Shown here piece by piece: positions 23,355-37,400 of a stretch of DNA of 64,000 nt (the first letter of the stretch is position 1; each line of letters starts with the position of its first letter). Both the position numbers and the translations under genes were made by a program. The notes beneath the pieces are model-generated. The model was not told the DNA's origin, searched no databases, and saw nothing but the letters and a program-made list of their open reading frames with translations. The stretch spans positions 5,741,501 through 5,805,500 of the forward strand of contig NC_056757.1 of NCBI RefSeq assembly GCF_018687715.1, read 5' to 3'. This DNA is from Carya illinoinensis. Lineage: Eukaryota > Streptophyta > Magnoliopsida > Fagales > Juglandaceae.

Positions 23355-24525
23355 GGGAGGCGCTACCAATAGGACATATGAGATATTATGTTTTACACAT
23401 GTAAAGGAGGAGATGACACATATGAATTGTAGAAAACTAAATAATGCAATCTCGCATGTAAGAAATTATTTTATTTTATTTTTTTGAAAGGGATAAGTCT
23501 CAACCCGATCTCTTCTCGCCCCCTTCCTCCGTTGGCTTGCTTGCCTCAACCTCCGCTCTCTAGAAAATCTATCATTCATAATATAATATTGCACCTTAAA
23601 AAATTTACAACAGTGGTAACAAAAATTAATAAAAAAAATTTGCAATTTTCTAAAAAAATCTATCTTCCACAATTTTTTCAAATTAATAACAAAAAATTTA
23701 CAACTAAAAATCCAATATTACACCTCCAAAATTCATTCTCTGCAGCATCCTTCTTGAGTTCATCTTCCAAAATTTTTCCATAAGTGACAACAAGAATACA
23801 TGTGTGTTTTGAAGTGCCTTGAGGATGAACCATCATTCACAATGCAAGTATCCTCTTTTTGGGAGAGTAGAACCACCAATTTTCTTATGCCAAAAAGTCT
23901 CACAAACTTTTTACAAAATAGTTGAAACCCGAAATCATAATACCTACTCGCAAAAAAAAAAAAAAAAAAAACTAGCGCAACCTAAAGCAAAAAAACCACA
24001 ACCCAGCTTAATATGTATAATAAACAAATAAAAACTTATAAGTACTTGCTAAAATCGAGTGGGGTTCCAGATTGATTTGAAGGAGGGAGATGGGTTCATT
24101 CCAAATCACTCTCCAAGGAATCTCTCGACAGAAATGGGAAAAAGTGAGAAAGGGAAAATGGTAAGGGAGAAAGAAGAGAGAGAAGAAATAGAAGATGAGA
24201 GGAAAGCTGGGTTGTGGAGAGGAGATGAGATAAGAGACAAAGGGAAAATGGTAGAGGAGATAGAACAAGGGGAGAAAGGGAAAATGGAAGGGGAGAAAGA
24301 GAAGAAAGAGAAGAAATGAAAGATGAGATGAGAGCTAGGTTGTGAAGAGGAGAGGAGAGAAGAGACAAAGGAAAAGGGGAAGAGGAGATGGGACGAATGG
24401 AGAATGGAAAAATTCACTCGACTCGCACAAACCATAATAGACATTAGTCTCATTTTTGTTAAAATTCTATTGTATGGTATAAGGGTTGGGAGGGGGGGTA
24501 CATTGGGTTGTTTGAAGCTTTTCTC
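23355..24525. mobile_element. Element X1, copy B
   Basis: 1,171 bp flanked by TTAATAATA at 23346-23354 and 24526-24534. Spacer copy C has a single TTAAGAATA at 11687-11695, the empty site with one mismatch. A 9-bp duplication suggests a Mutator-like element, but the inverted ends are weak: CAATAG and ATGAGA occur in similar order near both ends. A purine-rich tract occupies 24090-24410. Confidence 0.65.
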
Positions 24526-24859
24526 TTAATAATAATGTATTATTTCATTTTACAACTTACAATCACCTATATGATAGTATCATTTAATAAAAAAATTAAT
24601 ATTTTTTATTTACATTTAAATAGAATCATATGTCACACAATGCCATGGTCAATGATTCCCTGCTCTCTCTCTTTTTATAACCAAACATTCATTAAAATAA
24701 TTGAGAGATACAAGAGGAGAAAGTGGGAATATCCCGTACAAAAATCATATTACAATGATTGCAATGCTAGGAGGAAAAGAGAGTAAATTACAAAAAATGG
24801 CAATCAACCATAAGTTCTGACCTATGTTCCATAGTTGAGCCAAGAAGGAGACTGCTAAA
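24526..24859. repeat. Duplicated spacer segment between X1 and X2 (copy B)
   Basis: Parallel of 5719-6051 and 11687-12014. Non-coding. Confidence 0.65.
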
Positions 24860-26095
24860 GCCAATTTGCCTTAATCCAACAACGTAAAAAGACACCATGC
24901 AAATGGATAGCTAGAAGGGAGAGACTTGGAGCTTGTCGGGCGTCAGATAGTCTTTTACACCAGCAAAGCACCATCGGCCACGTATGACTTTAAGCAACGT
25001 TGAGCATACACCTACATACAATAGCTCAATATAATTTTTAGTCATGTGAATGTCTTTCTTTCTCTCTCTCCCCTCCTCCACCTATCCCCATCGGTCTCTT
25101 CCTCCCACCCCCCTCATCCCTTCGAAGCCCCTGTTGGCCTCCATCGATTGAAGAATATTTATAACTCTTTGAGGTTAGAAACTCAGTCTATAATTTAATC
25201 GGATAAACTAAATTTTGACTTGACAATATCAATCTCCAAATCACATGTCTCCAAATCACACATCTTCAATTATCATCATATGATAATATTGGCCACCATA
25301 TTCCTTTTCAAATATGGCAATATCGAGCTCCAAATCACATATCTTCAATTACACAGTTTCAATTATCATCATATTCTAAAAAGAAAAAAGAAAAAATCGT
25401 GACAAGGTACGAGGCTACGAGCTCATCCAACATTGATTTGATCTATAAGGACTGTAACACGCTGATTGCTAAAACAACCTGCAATGCTATATAAGCATTT
25501 ATGATGCTCGGGTTCTCGAAGACTAGAGATGGGTCTATGGTCACATCCTCTCCTCTATCGCCAAACTCCTCCTTGTAGTACAGAATCAGGTGCTACCTCA
25601 TGTACAAGGCTTCGGCGTTGGTGAGGACCCCATGAGGAAGGTCAGATCAAAGGGGAGGCTGAAGTGAGTCTTCTTCTTCATCTCACATGATACATCTAAG
25701 TTTCCAAAAGCCAATCTCGTTCCCTCTCATTTCTCTGTAATAACTCGAGCTTGGAAACGTAGAATGGGTATTCGAGAAACGTTCACTTTGAGCTTTGAGG
25801 AAAATGTGGAGAGAGGTGGTACATAGCGATTTAGAGTGGTGATTCACCATGGGTGCTGACGAAATTGAGATTTTGAAGGGGAAGGGGAAGTGTAGAGAAT
25901 TAGGGAGAGGAGAATCGAGAAGTTGAAGGGGACGCGGAAGAGCAGAGAATCAGGGAGAGGAGAGGAGAGGAAATGAATAGCATGTGATTCCGTGAGGTGG
26001 GATCTATTGAAAGACAAATACATCTCACAGATGTTGCGATTCTATTGGCCAGTGTGAAAATAGGGATTACACCCTACCGGTCCTAAGCTTTTCTC
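24860..26095. repeat. Segment X2, copy B
   Basis: Parallel of 6052-7286, absent from copy C. Ends AAGCTTTTCTC as X1 does. Purine-rich 25870-25970. Confidence 0.5.
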
Positions 26096-27406
26096 TAGCT
26101 AGAATATTTGCTTTTATCTCCATATATGGAAAGTAAACCACACTTTCCAATCCGACCTTCCTTAACTTCCATTATTTTCTTCTATTCTTAAAAACTCTTG
26201 ATAAAGGAAAAATCACAAAAAGATTTGTGTATATATATCATTATTTAAAATTTTAGTTAATTAATTAATAAATAATATGTGGGCATGACCTATATATCTT
26301 TGTTTCAAAATGAATAAATGAAACAATACTGTTGTTTGCATGCATGGATCAATCAAGATAACATGGACAAACAAAAAGTGAGGAAACTCTTGCACTGCTC
26401 GTGTAGGGGTAAGAAGTGCATGATTGATCAATTTTGGCACCGTTTGGAATTTGAACTAAAGTAAAATCAATTTAATTTAATTTAATTTTAAGTTAAGTTT
26501 AACATTTAAACACATAACTCTCAAATTATTAAACTCATTTCAACTTTAAATCTTTTTACATGTGAAATCTATAATTTTTCTCAACTCAATACTTCTTTAT
26601 ACACGAGATCCACAACATTTTTTAATTTCTTATAAATATCTCTAAATTTATTTTAACATTTAAATACAATTAAATTCATTTTAAATAAATCCTATAAAAT
26701 TTATTTTATTATTTTAATTTATTACTATTTATAAAAACATTTAACTCATCTTAATTTTCAAAACCATTAAATTATAACCAGTCTGCATTCAATGCTGGTG
26801 AGGCCTAAACTTGGAATATTGATACAGGCCCAATGACATGGCATAAAAAGATTAGGCAAAACTGTAAAGGCAAGGTTACCCTTCTCCATAAGGCTAACAC
26901 ACAGCCAAAGCAATTCATTCATTTCACTTTAAATGAAATGAAAGATGATGGCACACATAAACAGTAAGCAATGCTGCAATGGTAATGGAATTTGAAGGAT
27001 CAAGATGCAGGACCACTGTATATCATGCACAACTTGTGCCATGAAATAACACTTCAATATTATTCTGATTCCCTAAATCATTGCTAATTGGATGTACACA
27101 GTGAAACTTCGATGCAAAAGATGTTATGTGGGAAATTGCTTGCACATGCAGATTGGGCACGTGTCTAATGAGATCTAGGGACTTTTGAAAAGGGAGGAAA
27201 ATTTTCCTCATTTGCCATTTTGCACTGCCATTTAGATATATATTACCATAAATGAGGTTAATTAATTAAATTTACCTTTTTTATTAATAAAAAAGAATGG
27301 TGTGTTTATTGTTAGAAATTTAGAATGCCCTTTACAGATCTGGAGAACCTGAACATTGGACAAAAGAATCTGAAACTGAAAGGATGCAAGAGATCGTACA
27401 AAGAAT
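26096..27406. repeat. Duplicated spacer, copy B, right part, with MITE-like insert at about 26434-26770
   Basis: Parallel of 7287-8599. The insert (starting near GGCACCGTTTGG) is shared with copy A and absent from C. No gene seen. Confidence 0.65.
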
Positions 27407-27520
27407 CCAGTGTTTCATCATCAAAAGATATCGTAGTGATTGTTTACCAGATCTCTGACCTCTCCCGAGAAAAAGCCATAACTAGGCAGGGATTCCCGTG
27501 ATACTTCAACCTACTTAATG

Positions 27521-27608
27521 CTTTATATAAACCAAAAATTGAAGGCTTTGCATCATCACTTCCCCCACCAATTGGCACTTTCTAGTTTCTACTCCTTTAC
27601 ACCCCCAC

Positions 27609-27645
<37 letters not shown>
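27521..27645 (+). promoter_or_regulatory. Candidate TATA box and CT-rich leader of USP
   Basis: CTTTATATAAACC (27521-27533) is a good plant TATA box about 255 bases before the ATG. It is followed by a (CT)17 run at 27612-27645, typical of plant 5' leaders. Confidence 0.55.
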
Positions 27646-27648
<3 letters not shown>

Positions 27649-27787
27649 TCTCTCACTATAATAACCATACACAACTCCCCATTTCATTTCAGCTCCACCC
27701 CTCTCTCTCTCTCTGATCTAATTCTACTGCTAGACCTCTACTGTATCTTCAGTTATTGACAAGCGTTGGGCAACCGGTTTCGTAAAA

Positions 27788-29216
27788 ATGCCAGGTTCAG
27801 TTTCATTTTTGAAGCAGTTGAGTGGAAGAGAGGCTTGGAAATCAACATCCAGTAGGTGGGGTGGGACAAGCAAGTATAGTGCTGGTGAGAGCTGTGGTAA
27901 TGGCGGGTGTGAGGGAAGTTTGAAGCAAATGGAAGGGTTGAACATGTATGGAGGAGATGATCATCAGAATGTAGGTGGGTCCTCGGTAATGAGGAAGAGA
28001 GTGATGGTGGTGGTGGATCAGAGCTCACATTCCAAGCATGCATTGATGTGGGCACTCAACTACGTAGCCAACAAGGGTGATTTTCTCACTCTCCTTCACA
28101 TCATTCCTGCAGCTGCTTTCAGTAAGGGTTCTGAAAGGGCCGCTCAGGAGTCCTCTTCTTGTTCTCCTTACCTGGCCAACTCTCTTGGCTCTCTTTGTAA
28201 GGCTTGCAGGCCTGAGGTACGCGCGTGTTTGTGTTTGTCCACTTTGAAAGGTTCAAGTGAGAATTTTGTATGTATGCTTTCCTCATATCTTTTTGGGTTT
28301 GGAGTGGATATTAGAATAAATAAAGAGCGAAGCTCAAATGGGTATTGCATTTTCTTCTCCATCTTGCCTTTTCTTTCTGTTGTTGATAGATCCCATATGT
28401 TGAGAATTAAAAAAGAAAGTTATAGGGGCATCCTTACTGTATTTGATAGATCTTACTTGGTGATCTTCTTTTACCTTCCAATTATGGGGCATATTTTCAG
28501 CTTTTTAAAGTATTGTTTTTGCTTTTGTTTTACCTTTTTTAACCAAAAAAAAAAAAGAAAGAAAGAAAAAGAAAGGTTTCTTTTTCTCTTCAGCAGAGGA
28601 ATAATTATGCCTGCTTCAATTTCCCTTAATCTTTTTCTTTTTCTTATTCTTTCCAGAAGGGGAAGAAACAGATTTTTTTTTTTTTTTTTTTTTCAGATTC
28701 TTTTTTAGTTTCATATCAGTTGCCTTCTTTCTTTTCCGGAGCGAGAGATTCGTCTAGAATTTCCAAGTCTTTCAGCCAGAAGTTTGTTTACTCGCTTGAC
28801 TGGGTGTAATATTTCAGGTGGAAGTAGAAACACTGGTTATTCGAGGCCCCAAATTGGCAACAGTGATGAGCCAAGTGAAGAAGCTGGAAGTGTCTGTGCT
28901 GGTGCTGGGTCAGAAGAAGCAATCTGTAGTTATCAGCTGGTGGGTCAAATCTAACCGTCCGATCTTCTTCTTCAAAGTCCCACCCTGTGATGTTTTGATC
29001 TCAAGCTTATAGATCTTGACTTTGTTTTTTTTGTCATTTATTTAATAATGGTGGGATTTGTGCAGCCTATGTGGGACCAGCAGCACAGAAGAGTTTGTGG
29101 AACAGTGCATTAACAATGCGGAGTGCCTGACACTGGGAGTAAGGAAGCAGAGCCGGGGCATGGGTGGCTACCTAATCAGCACCAGATGGCAGAAGAACTT
29201 CTGGCTCTTGGCTTAG
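27788..29216 (+). CDS. Universal-stress-protein-like (adenine nucleotide alpha hydrolase-like) protein, 3 exons
   Basis: Exons 27788-28216, 28818-28939 and 29066-29216 (429, 122, 151 bases; 233 residues), GT-AG with matching phases. A Ser/Gly-rich N-terminal stretch of about 75 residues precedes the USP domain: KRVMVVVDQSSHSKHALMW (first strand and helix), GDFLTLLHIIP, then VEVETLVIRGPKLATV, LEVSVLVLGQKKQS, ending WQKNFWLLA. The ending matches a plant clade of USP-like proteins of unknown biochemical activity; most bind nucleotides or act in stress signalling. The third exon replaces the usual G-x2-G-x9-G-S/T ATP loop with a diverged sequence, so ATP binding is uncertain. Tail-to-tail with the transporter gene at 29854. 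A broken duplicate lies at 12660-13071. Confidence 0.88.
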
Positions 29217-29853
29217 TCCTTCGACTCCTAGTAATTATTATGTCATAAATTAAAATTATATATACGAGAAGGTAGCATCTAACATTAGCTTCCCTTAATG
29301 CCCTGTAACTGCTAACTAGATCCTTGTTTGATCTTTATTTCTGATAAATCCTTCCGTGAAAAATGAAAATCCCTCCCCTCCTTACCTCTCTTTCTTTCTC
29401 AAACGTGGAACTATTACATTTTTCAAGTTTGTGGATGATTAGATATCAAGATCTATTGAACTCAAAGGCTTCAAGAGAGATTGACATATAAATGAGCCAT
29501 TAACTATTGGAAGAATTATTTCATGTATCTGAACAATACCCACTTTCTCACTCTCTCTCTCTCATTCTTTGTGCCATTTACCACTATGGAATGGGTAGGA
29601 AGTCGATACAGTCATAGGAGCTTTTTTTAAACCCATAATATGAAAACATTCAGGCCAAAACCAGGACCAATGAGAAACTGAAGAAATTTTGTAGTTCTAC
29701 TTCTGTGACAGGAAAAAAAAGCACAAGTTAAAAACTTTCAAGGGAACTACTGCACGTTTACACAACAAAGCGTGAAGTTTCTATTTTGTACCTTTTTCCG
29801 TTCCTATTATTATGTCTCCTGCAAATAACCCCACATTCAACTTGATCTCAGCA
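29217..29853. other. Convergent intergenic region between USP and the sugar transporter
   Basis: 637 bases must hold both 3' untranslated regions. No element or gene is visible. CT-rich run near 29548-29563. Confidence 0.6.
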
Positions 29854-30436
29854 TCAGACTTTATCATCTATTTTATCATTTACAAGTGGGAGAAGCTCGA
29901 TCCGATTCCGTGGAGTCCGGGGTGTTTGAGGGGTACCCGATGGCTGTTGCGAGAGCATGTGTCTCACATATCCGTAGAATGTACATCCAACAAGAGTTAT
30001 GGCACATCCAACGGCATTCAAGCCTGAAATCGGGTTTCGGAATATCAGCCATGATACGAGAACAGCAACTGCAACCTGTACATAACACAGAAATCAATCT
30101 TTAAAGTTCAATAAGTTGACTAACGGAAAAAAACATATTGGTTGCATTAGATGAGGAAAAATTCTATTCATCATTTTTATACAACACATAAATATAATTT
30201 TTTTATTTACCAAACGTATGGTATATGAGCAGGAGTAGAAGAATTCAATAAATTTTAAGAAGAACAAAAATAAAAATGAAAGTGTGGAGATGATGAGTAG
30301 TAAAACCATTTTGTAGGCAGTTCTATGGAAGCCAATAGGTTTACCAATCAGTCTATCGATAGACAGAACTGACCGATTATTCCGAAAATATTTTTTCTCT
30401 TAAATATTAAGAAAAATATTTCTTAACAGTTTTTTT

Positions 30437-30484
<48 letters not shown>

Positions 30485-33400
30485 TGCGAAAGGGCACCCA
30501 TCGGTGCAAATGGTCTACCTAGCATTTTTCTCTAAGTAAATATCTCCCATGAGATAGATAAAAGAGAAGAGTTAAATACTGAAATGGTTCTTGTGGTTTG
30601 CCCTATAGACCAATTGATCTCTATACCTTAATTTTGAACTTTCTATTCCTTATGGTTTCAAATTTGACCAAATCTATCATTCCGTTAATTAGCCAATAAA
30701 ATTGCCAATTTGGCAGATCCCACGTGTTGCAAAAAATAAAATATAAAGGAACTCAAAATATTTAAAATTAAACTAAAAACAATTTAAATAAAAAATAAAA
30801 AATAAAAAATCAGGAGGGCTCCTCCCGATCACCCTCTTTCGGGAGGAGCCCTCCTGATTTTTTTTTAATTAAAAAAGAAAAAACTTAAGTTGGTTTTAAA
30901 ATTTTATTAGTTTTTTTAAGACACGTGGCAACTAATGTGGCATGCCACGTAGCACTTCTAATGGTTAATTAACACAGGGTTCATGGAAAGATTGATTTGA
31001 CCAAAATTGAAACTAGAGAGTAAAAAGTTCAAAACTAAGTATAGGGATCAATCTGTCTAAAGGGCAAACCACGGGCTATTTTAGTAGTTAACCTTAAAAG
31101 ACAAACATTATGCTTCTAGACTTGAAAAATAAAGAAGAAACACGAAGTGCAGTGCATAAAACAAAACAATGACATCAGTAATAGCGAGAAATTAGACAGT
31201 TCAAATTATCTGAGTCCGCTAAGCTGATCTCACCTTCAGGTTTCCAGCAACGTTAAATGTGACAGCAGTTGTGGAGTGAATCACGTAAAAGATGGAGAAG
31301 TTAAGACAGAAAGCCATCACCCCAGAGCTGAAGATAATTATGAGGGATGAACAAACAGACTGGTGGGTGTGAAGCCATTCCAATACCCCATTACCTTCGA
31401 GTAGCATTGCAGGTATTGCCAAGATCATGGTTGCAAAAGGTGCCATGTAGTACACCGTGTTTATGCTAAAGGTTACAGCCAAAAAAAAGCTCAAGTTAAT
31501 ACATAAATAATTTAGAATCAATCATGCACTTATAAGCCAGCAAGAAACCATGCATGCTCAGGTGCACATATGCGAGTACTTAGTCTCACACTTAAATTTA
31601 AAGCTCTTTTATTGACTATGCAAGCAAGGGAAGAAGACCAATGATATCACCACACATGTTCCCTAATCAGGGAACAGGAGAGGAAAAAGAGAAACCATAG
31701 CAAGTAAATAATAATATAATAATAATCTTCATGATCCACTTCATTGCAGAAATGACGGAAAGAATAAGAGATTTTCAAAATGTGCTCACGGGTTGGTGCT
31801 GGAGTGACAAACTCCCCACCTCAAGTACTGGACATTAAGTGGCCCTCGGACCGCATCAATCCAGTATATAATAATACTAATGTTTACATAGCAATACATT
31901 GAATAAAAATTACGCAAAAGAAAATCTAAATATAAAAAACACCATTAACATTGTTTATAAATTCAGATTAAGTTACTTCCAGGCATTGATGTTGCCGGTT
32001 TTTATTTTTTATTTTATTTTTATGACTAGGGAACCATCCCACAGCAGAGCTCTTAGGACTCACCCATGGAACCTGTTTGATCCCAAGGGAAATCAAACTT
32101 GTGACATGGGGCTCATGCACATTGGAGTTAACATACTTTGGCAAATGGAACTATCTTTGTGGCAATAGCATTAGATTTTCACAAATCCAGTCACACTAAC
32201 TAAATACTGATCAAATGCTAGAAATGCTGCTATAGGGTATCAAATAGTAATATAATAATGAATCCTTTCAAAAAATGAGATGGACGAGTTCCTAATACTA
32301 AGACAAAAGAAAAGTCATGTCATTTCATCATAATTCATGAACAGCAAGAAATATAGGAAAAATTAGTGCAGTAGGGAATCCAAAAGGGACCTGATGTTTA
32401 TAAAAGTGTTCCCATCCCCATTATCTATCCCAATCCAGCCAGGCAAGGTATAAAATAGAATGCCATCAGTTAGGAACATCACTTGCATGAACACCACAAA
32501 TCATAATTCTTTATCCATTAAATTCCATATTTTCATTCACATATACTGAAATGGATCAATAAAGCAAACTCTATACTATTTGTGACAGTAATTTTCAAAC
32601 TTAATATGATGTCAGTACTGGCCAAGTTGCTCCAAAATCTACCCGAATCCATTTTAGCCAGTCATTGCCAGGCTAGGAGGCTGGTAATAGGTTGTGTGAG
32701 GCCACACCAAGTCTTGACCAATATTAGAAAGCATTTTTCACAACACCGAACCCACATGGAAGCACAAACATTGACGGTACCATTCTAAAGACATCCAACG
32801 TCATAGTACAACATGACAAGTCAAACATCACTTATCATGCGTATACGGTTTATGGTAGTTTATGTAACTGAAAACAACAAACAAACAAAACATTAATGTG
32901 TATTGGTTACAACTAATAGAAAAAGTTGACCTGGACGATTCTTCTAAAAAAGGACAAAAGCAAGAAAGAAAAAAAGAAACAAAACAATGAAATATAATAG
33001 TAAGGAAAAGCAAAGGGCCACAACAAAGACACTACCTGTCAAATTTGTATCCATGCAACAGAGACTCTGCAAGGATAGTTTTTGTGGAAGTAGCGAGACA
33101 GCCAAATAAGGCAGCACAGAATCCAAACATATTAAAACTAAGCTCCGTAACAGATGTAAGAAGAATTCCTCCAACAATGGGTACCAGAGAAAACCATATT
33201 CGCAAGTCGAAGTACTTTCTCCAAACAAGCCACTGCAAAATAACTGTTTGAATTGATATATCAGATGCAGTTATGATGCGATTTAAGAATTATGCTAAAA
33301 AGCAAGGAAAGAGGTGTTGTTAAATTGCATTATCATACTTGAAACTGACCTGTAGTAGCTGGAGTGAACGATTTAATTGTTTGCATAAACGAAACTGGGA

Positions 33401-34432
33401 TGTAACGTAGGCTCACATTCCCCAAAACAATGTTTATACAGAACACAAATGACATGGGAAATATTCTCCTCCAGCGATCTTCAGGATCAACTGCTATTAG
33501 TGGTTTAAGCTTCAGCACCTTAATCATGAGGTACGCTCCAATGGCCGAGCAAATGAAATGAACACATGATACTGATAGAGGAAACTTAAAATCCAGTTTC
33601 TGGAAGAAGAAATTAGTTTATTTTCACATCAGCTATGGGTCACTATGCAAAGCCACAAACATGTCAAGGTCACACTGTTTTTCCAACTATTGTTGGGAGT
33701 AATGACTCAGATCAAAAGTTGATAATAAATGAGTGCAGAGACAATTATTAAATTTTAAAATGGCATAAATTGTAATAACCGAATATAACGGTGACACCAG
33801 TGCAAGCAATAAGTTCCTTTAATTGTAATTATCAGAAATTCACCAAAATAGTTTTCCAAACATATAATATTCATAAAGTAGAAATATTGACATAATTGAT
33901 AAACCTATACATGTGGAAGGTATGCACATTAGTTGAGCAATTGAAGACCTCAGGTCTAGGGGGCCTGGTACATATGTCGTTTTCTGGCATGTCCACCAAG
34001 TTCTTTTTAGGAGAGAAAATCCCTCATTCGAAAGACTCAAGATAACTTGCAGAAAACATTCTTGGTTTGTTGTGGTACATATCTTGTTTCAACATTCGTC
34101 CACAACAATTCTACTTCTCTCACATATATTTCAAAAACTCCCATGATTTGAACTCATTTCAGAATTTCTATTAACTAATAAAGAAAAGGAGTCGCATATA
34201 GCATTCTAGACTAAATCAAGAAACTATTCAGCAATCACTCCAACCCATCAAATGTGTTCGAAGAGCAAATAACCATCCCACCTTTCCATATAACTAAAAT
34301 TACTAAACACACCAGCCTGAATTTGAACGTAAATCTGAATCTCTTGGAATATAAGTAAAGAAAGCCCAGTAGTGACAAATAGCATGCCTGAACATTTATG
34401 TAACAAAGCTGTCTGTGACTACACATATTCAT

Positions 34433-34463
<31 letters not shown>

Positions 34464-37400
34464 ACTCAAACAGTATTGACATATAAGATTCTCCCCGATC
34501 AAAACCTATTTTATCCTCCTCTGCAAATTCTCTTTTGACGTAGATACCTTGGAAAGAAAAATAATAAATTAGACGACGACTCTCAGAGGAGCCAATAATA
34601 TGATTTGAAACTACATTACATTTTGTAAAATCCAGCATGTCCAACAACAATAGATTAATATTTTTTTTTTGATAAGAAGAAATATATTAGAAAAGAAAAG
34701 GGCAAGGCCCAAGTACACAGGGGGTATACAAAGAGCCTTGCTACAGGCTAAGAGCTGCAAAGAGCAGCGTAAAGTTCAAAAAAAGAAGTGCCATTCAGTA
34801 CAATAGAGGATGCCCATAAAACTAAAGTGTGGTAAAAGAAAGCCCTAAAGCCTTCCGGAGATCGCTCCTTATCCTCGAAACAACGACTATTCCTCTCGGT
34901 CCATGTGCACCACATTAGGTAAAGTGGCACCATTTTCCAAATGTCTGCGATCTGCCCCTTGCCCCGGATTCCTCTCCAACAAGCCAAAAGATCAACCACC
35001 TTTCTAGGCATTACCCATGCCAAGCCTAGTCTTGTAAAGATGTCATCCCATAATGCCGTGACAACTTCACAATGAAGAAGTAAATGGTCCGCTGTCTCGC
35101 TGTTGTGTTTGCACATAAAGCACCAATCCATTAGGTAGAGGCCACATCTTCTCAGTTTATCAATAGTCAGTATACTCCCGTGAGATGCTAGCCATATGAA
35201 GAAGGTCACTTTTAAAGGTGCCTTAGTCCTCCAAATGCTCTTCCAAGGGAATGCAGTGGAGGGGTGTGCCGAGAGTACCTTGTAAAAGGAACGTACTGAG
35301 AAACGTGCATTTCCCGTGGGTGACCAAAGGAGGTGATCTTCTCTATTAGCATGCAGCTTCAATGCTTGTAACGCGCTGTAGAAATCAGCAATGTCTCCCA
35401 ATTCCCAATCTTGTGCCGCTCGGGTGAATCTTACTGACCAATGCGTGAAGGTAGAAGAGCTGTCGGAGTTATCAGCAACCGTGGCCCCCTTATCAGACGC
35501 AATCCTGTACAGGGAAGGAAAAGTGATCTTCAAAGCAAACTCGCCACGCCAAGTGTCATGCCAAAAACTAACTTGATTGCCCCTTCCCACCACCAATTTG
35601 CAATTAGCAAAAAAAGCTTCCCAGCCATTGCGTATGAATTTCCACACACCTACTCCATAAGCCCCTCTTACTGCATTGGAACACCAACCACCTCTCAAGC
35701 TCCCATATTTGCTGTCGATAATTTCTCTCCAAAGGGCGTCTCATTCCCTATGGTATCTCCATAGCCATTTACCAAGTAGTGCCCTGTTAAGAATTCTCAA
35801 GTTTCGGAGTCCCAATCCACCATTTTCCATTGGTGTGCATACTTTTTCCCATTTGATCAAATGGAATTTTTTCACATCTTCCAAACTACCCCATAGGAAA
35901 TCGCGGAAGGTTTTCTCCAATCTATGTGCCACACTTGCAGGCAAGGGGAAAAGAGAGAGGAAATATGTGGGAAGATTAGATAGAGTGCTCTTAATAAGAG
36001 TGACTCTGCCACCTTTGGATAGATAAAGTCGTTTCCATCTCGCAAGTTTACTTTCAATTTTCTCGACCACCCCATCCCACATGGACTTGGATTTGTGGGA
36101 GGCCCCCAAAGGGAGACCTAGATATTTCATAGGCAAGGATGAAACCTTGCAGCCCAGAAAAACAGCCAACTCACTTAGATTGTCGACCTCACCAACTTGA
36201 ACCATTTCAGATTTTGCAAGGTTGACCTTGAGTCCGGAGACGGCTTCGAAACAGAGCAATAGAGCCCTAAGAGAGCGGATCTGATCAGGGTCTGACTCGC
36301 AAAAGATCAGTGTGTCGTCGGCAAAGAGAAGATGAGAAATAGAGAGATTACCATGGGTGGAGCCGCCCACTGAGAAACCCGAGATGTGGCCAACCTCCAC
36401 CATTCTATGTAACATTTTGCTTAAAACATCCATTACTAAGATGAAAAGGAGAGGTGATAAAGGGTCTCCTTGCCGTAGGCCCCGGGAGCTATTGAAGAAG
36501 CCTTCGGGAGTGCCGTTAACCAAAACGGAGAATCTGACAGTTGAGATACAATGTTTCATCCATTGACACCACCTTTCCCCATAACCGTACCTGCCAAGTA
36601 TGTGTATCAAAAAATCCCAGTTTACATGATCAAAAGCTTTCTCCATATCCAGCTTGCACAGGATACCCGGAATACCAGATTTGACCCGACTTTCTAAGCA
36701 TTCGTTGGCAATTAGAACAGAGTCGAGAATTTGCCTCCCTTTCACAAAGGCATTTTGAGACGTCGATATGATCTTTCCCATAACGGTGCTCATCCGCTGG
36801 GCTAGCACTTTGGAAATAATTTTGTAGACCCCACTCACCAAGCTAATGGGGCGAAAGTCCTGCACCTCTACCGAGCTTGCCTTTTTTGGAATAAGGGCGA
36901 TAAAGGAGGCATTGAGACTTTTCTCAAATTTCAGGAAATAGTGAAATTCGAAAAAAACCTTCATAAATGTCCTCTTTGACGATGTCCCAGCTAGCTTGGA
37001 AGAAAGCCATAGTGAAACCGTCGGGGCCTAGGGCCTTGTCTTTTTCCATCCCTTTTAAAACTTTAAGCACTTCCTCCTCTTCAAACTGTCTTTCTAACCA
37101 CGCTGCACTTGATGCATCAATAGAGTCAAAAGTTAACCCATCTACCTTAGGCCGCCAGGAATGTTGCTCTTTAAGCAACTAGTCGTAAAAGTGCACGATG
37201 TGTTCCTTGATGGTTGCCCTGTTGGAGATAATCCTCCCGTCGGAATGTAAAACCTCAATGGTGTTGGTTCGTCTATGGGAATTGGCGACACTATGGAAGA
37301 ATTTAGTGCACTTGTCCCCTTCCTTCAACCAAATGGCTCGTGATTTTTGTCTCCAGGATATCTCCTCCAAGAGCATGATTTTTTCCAGTTCGGCTATCAC

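Noticed and set aside
28217..28708. Continuation of the USP frame past 28216 as a 306-codon single-exon protein
   Set aside because: The sequence beyond the GT donor is poly-Lys/Phe from intron DNA; the spliced model gives a known C-terminus (WQKNFWLLA).
34235..34650. Frames with poly(Val-Cys) runs
   Set aside because: Translation of an (AC)n microsatellite in an intron.
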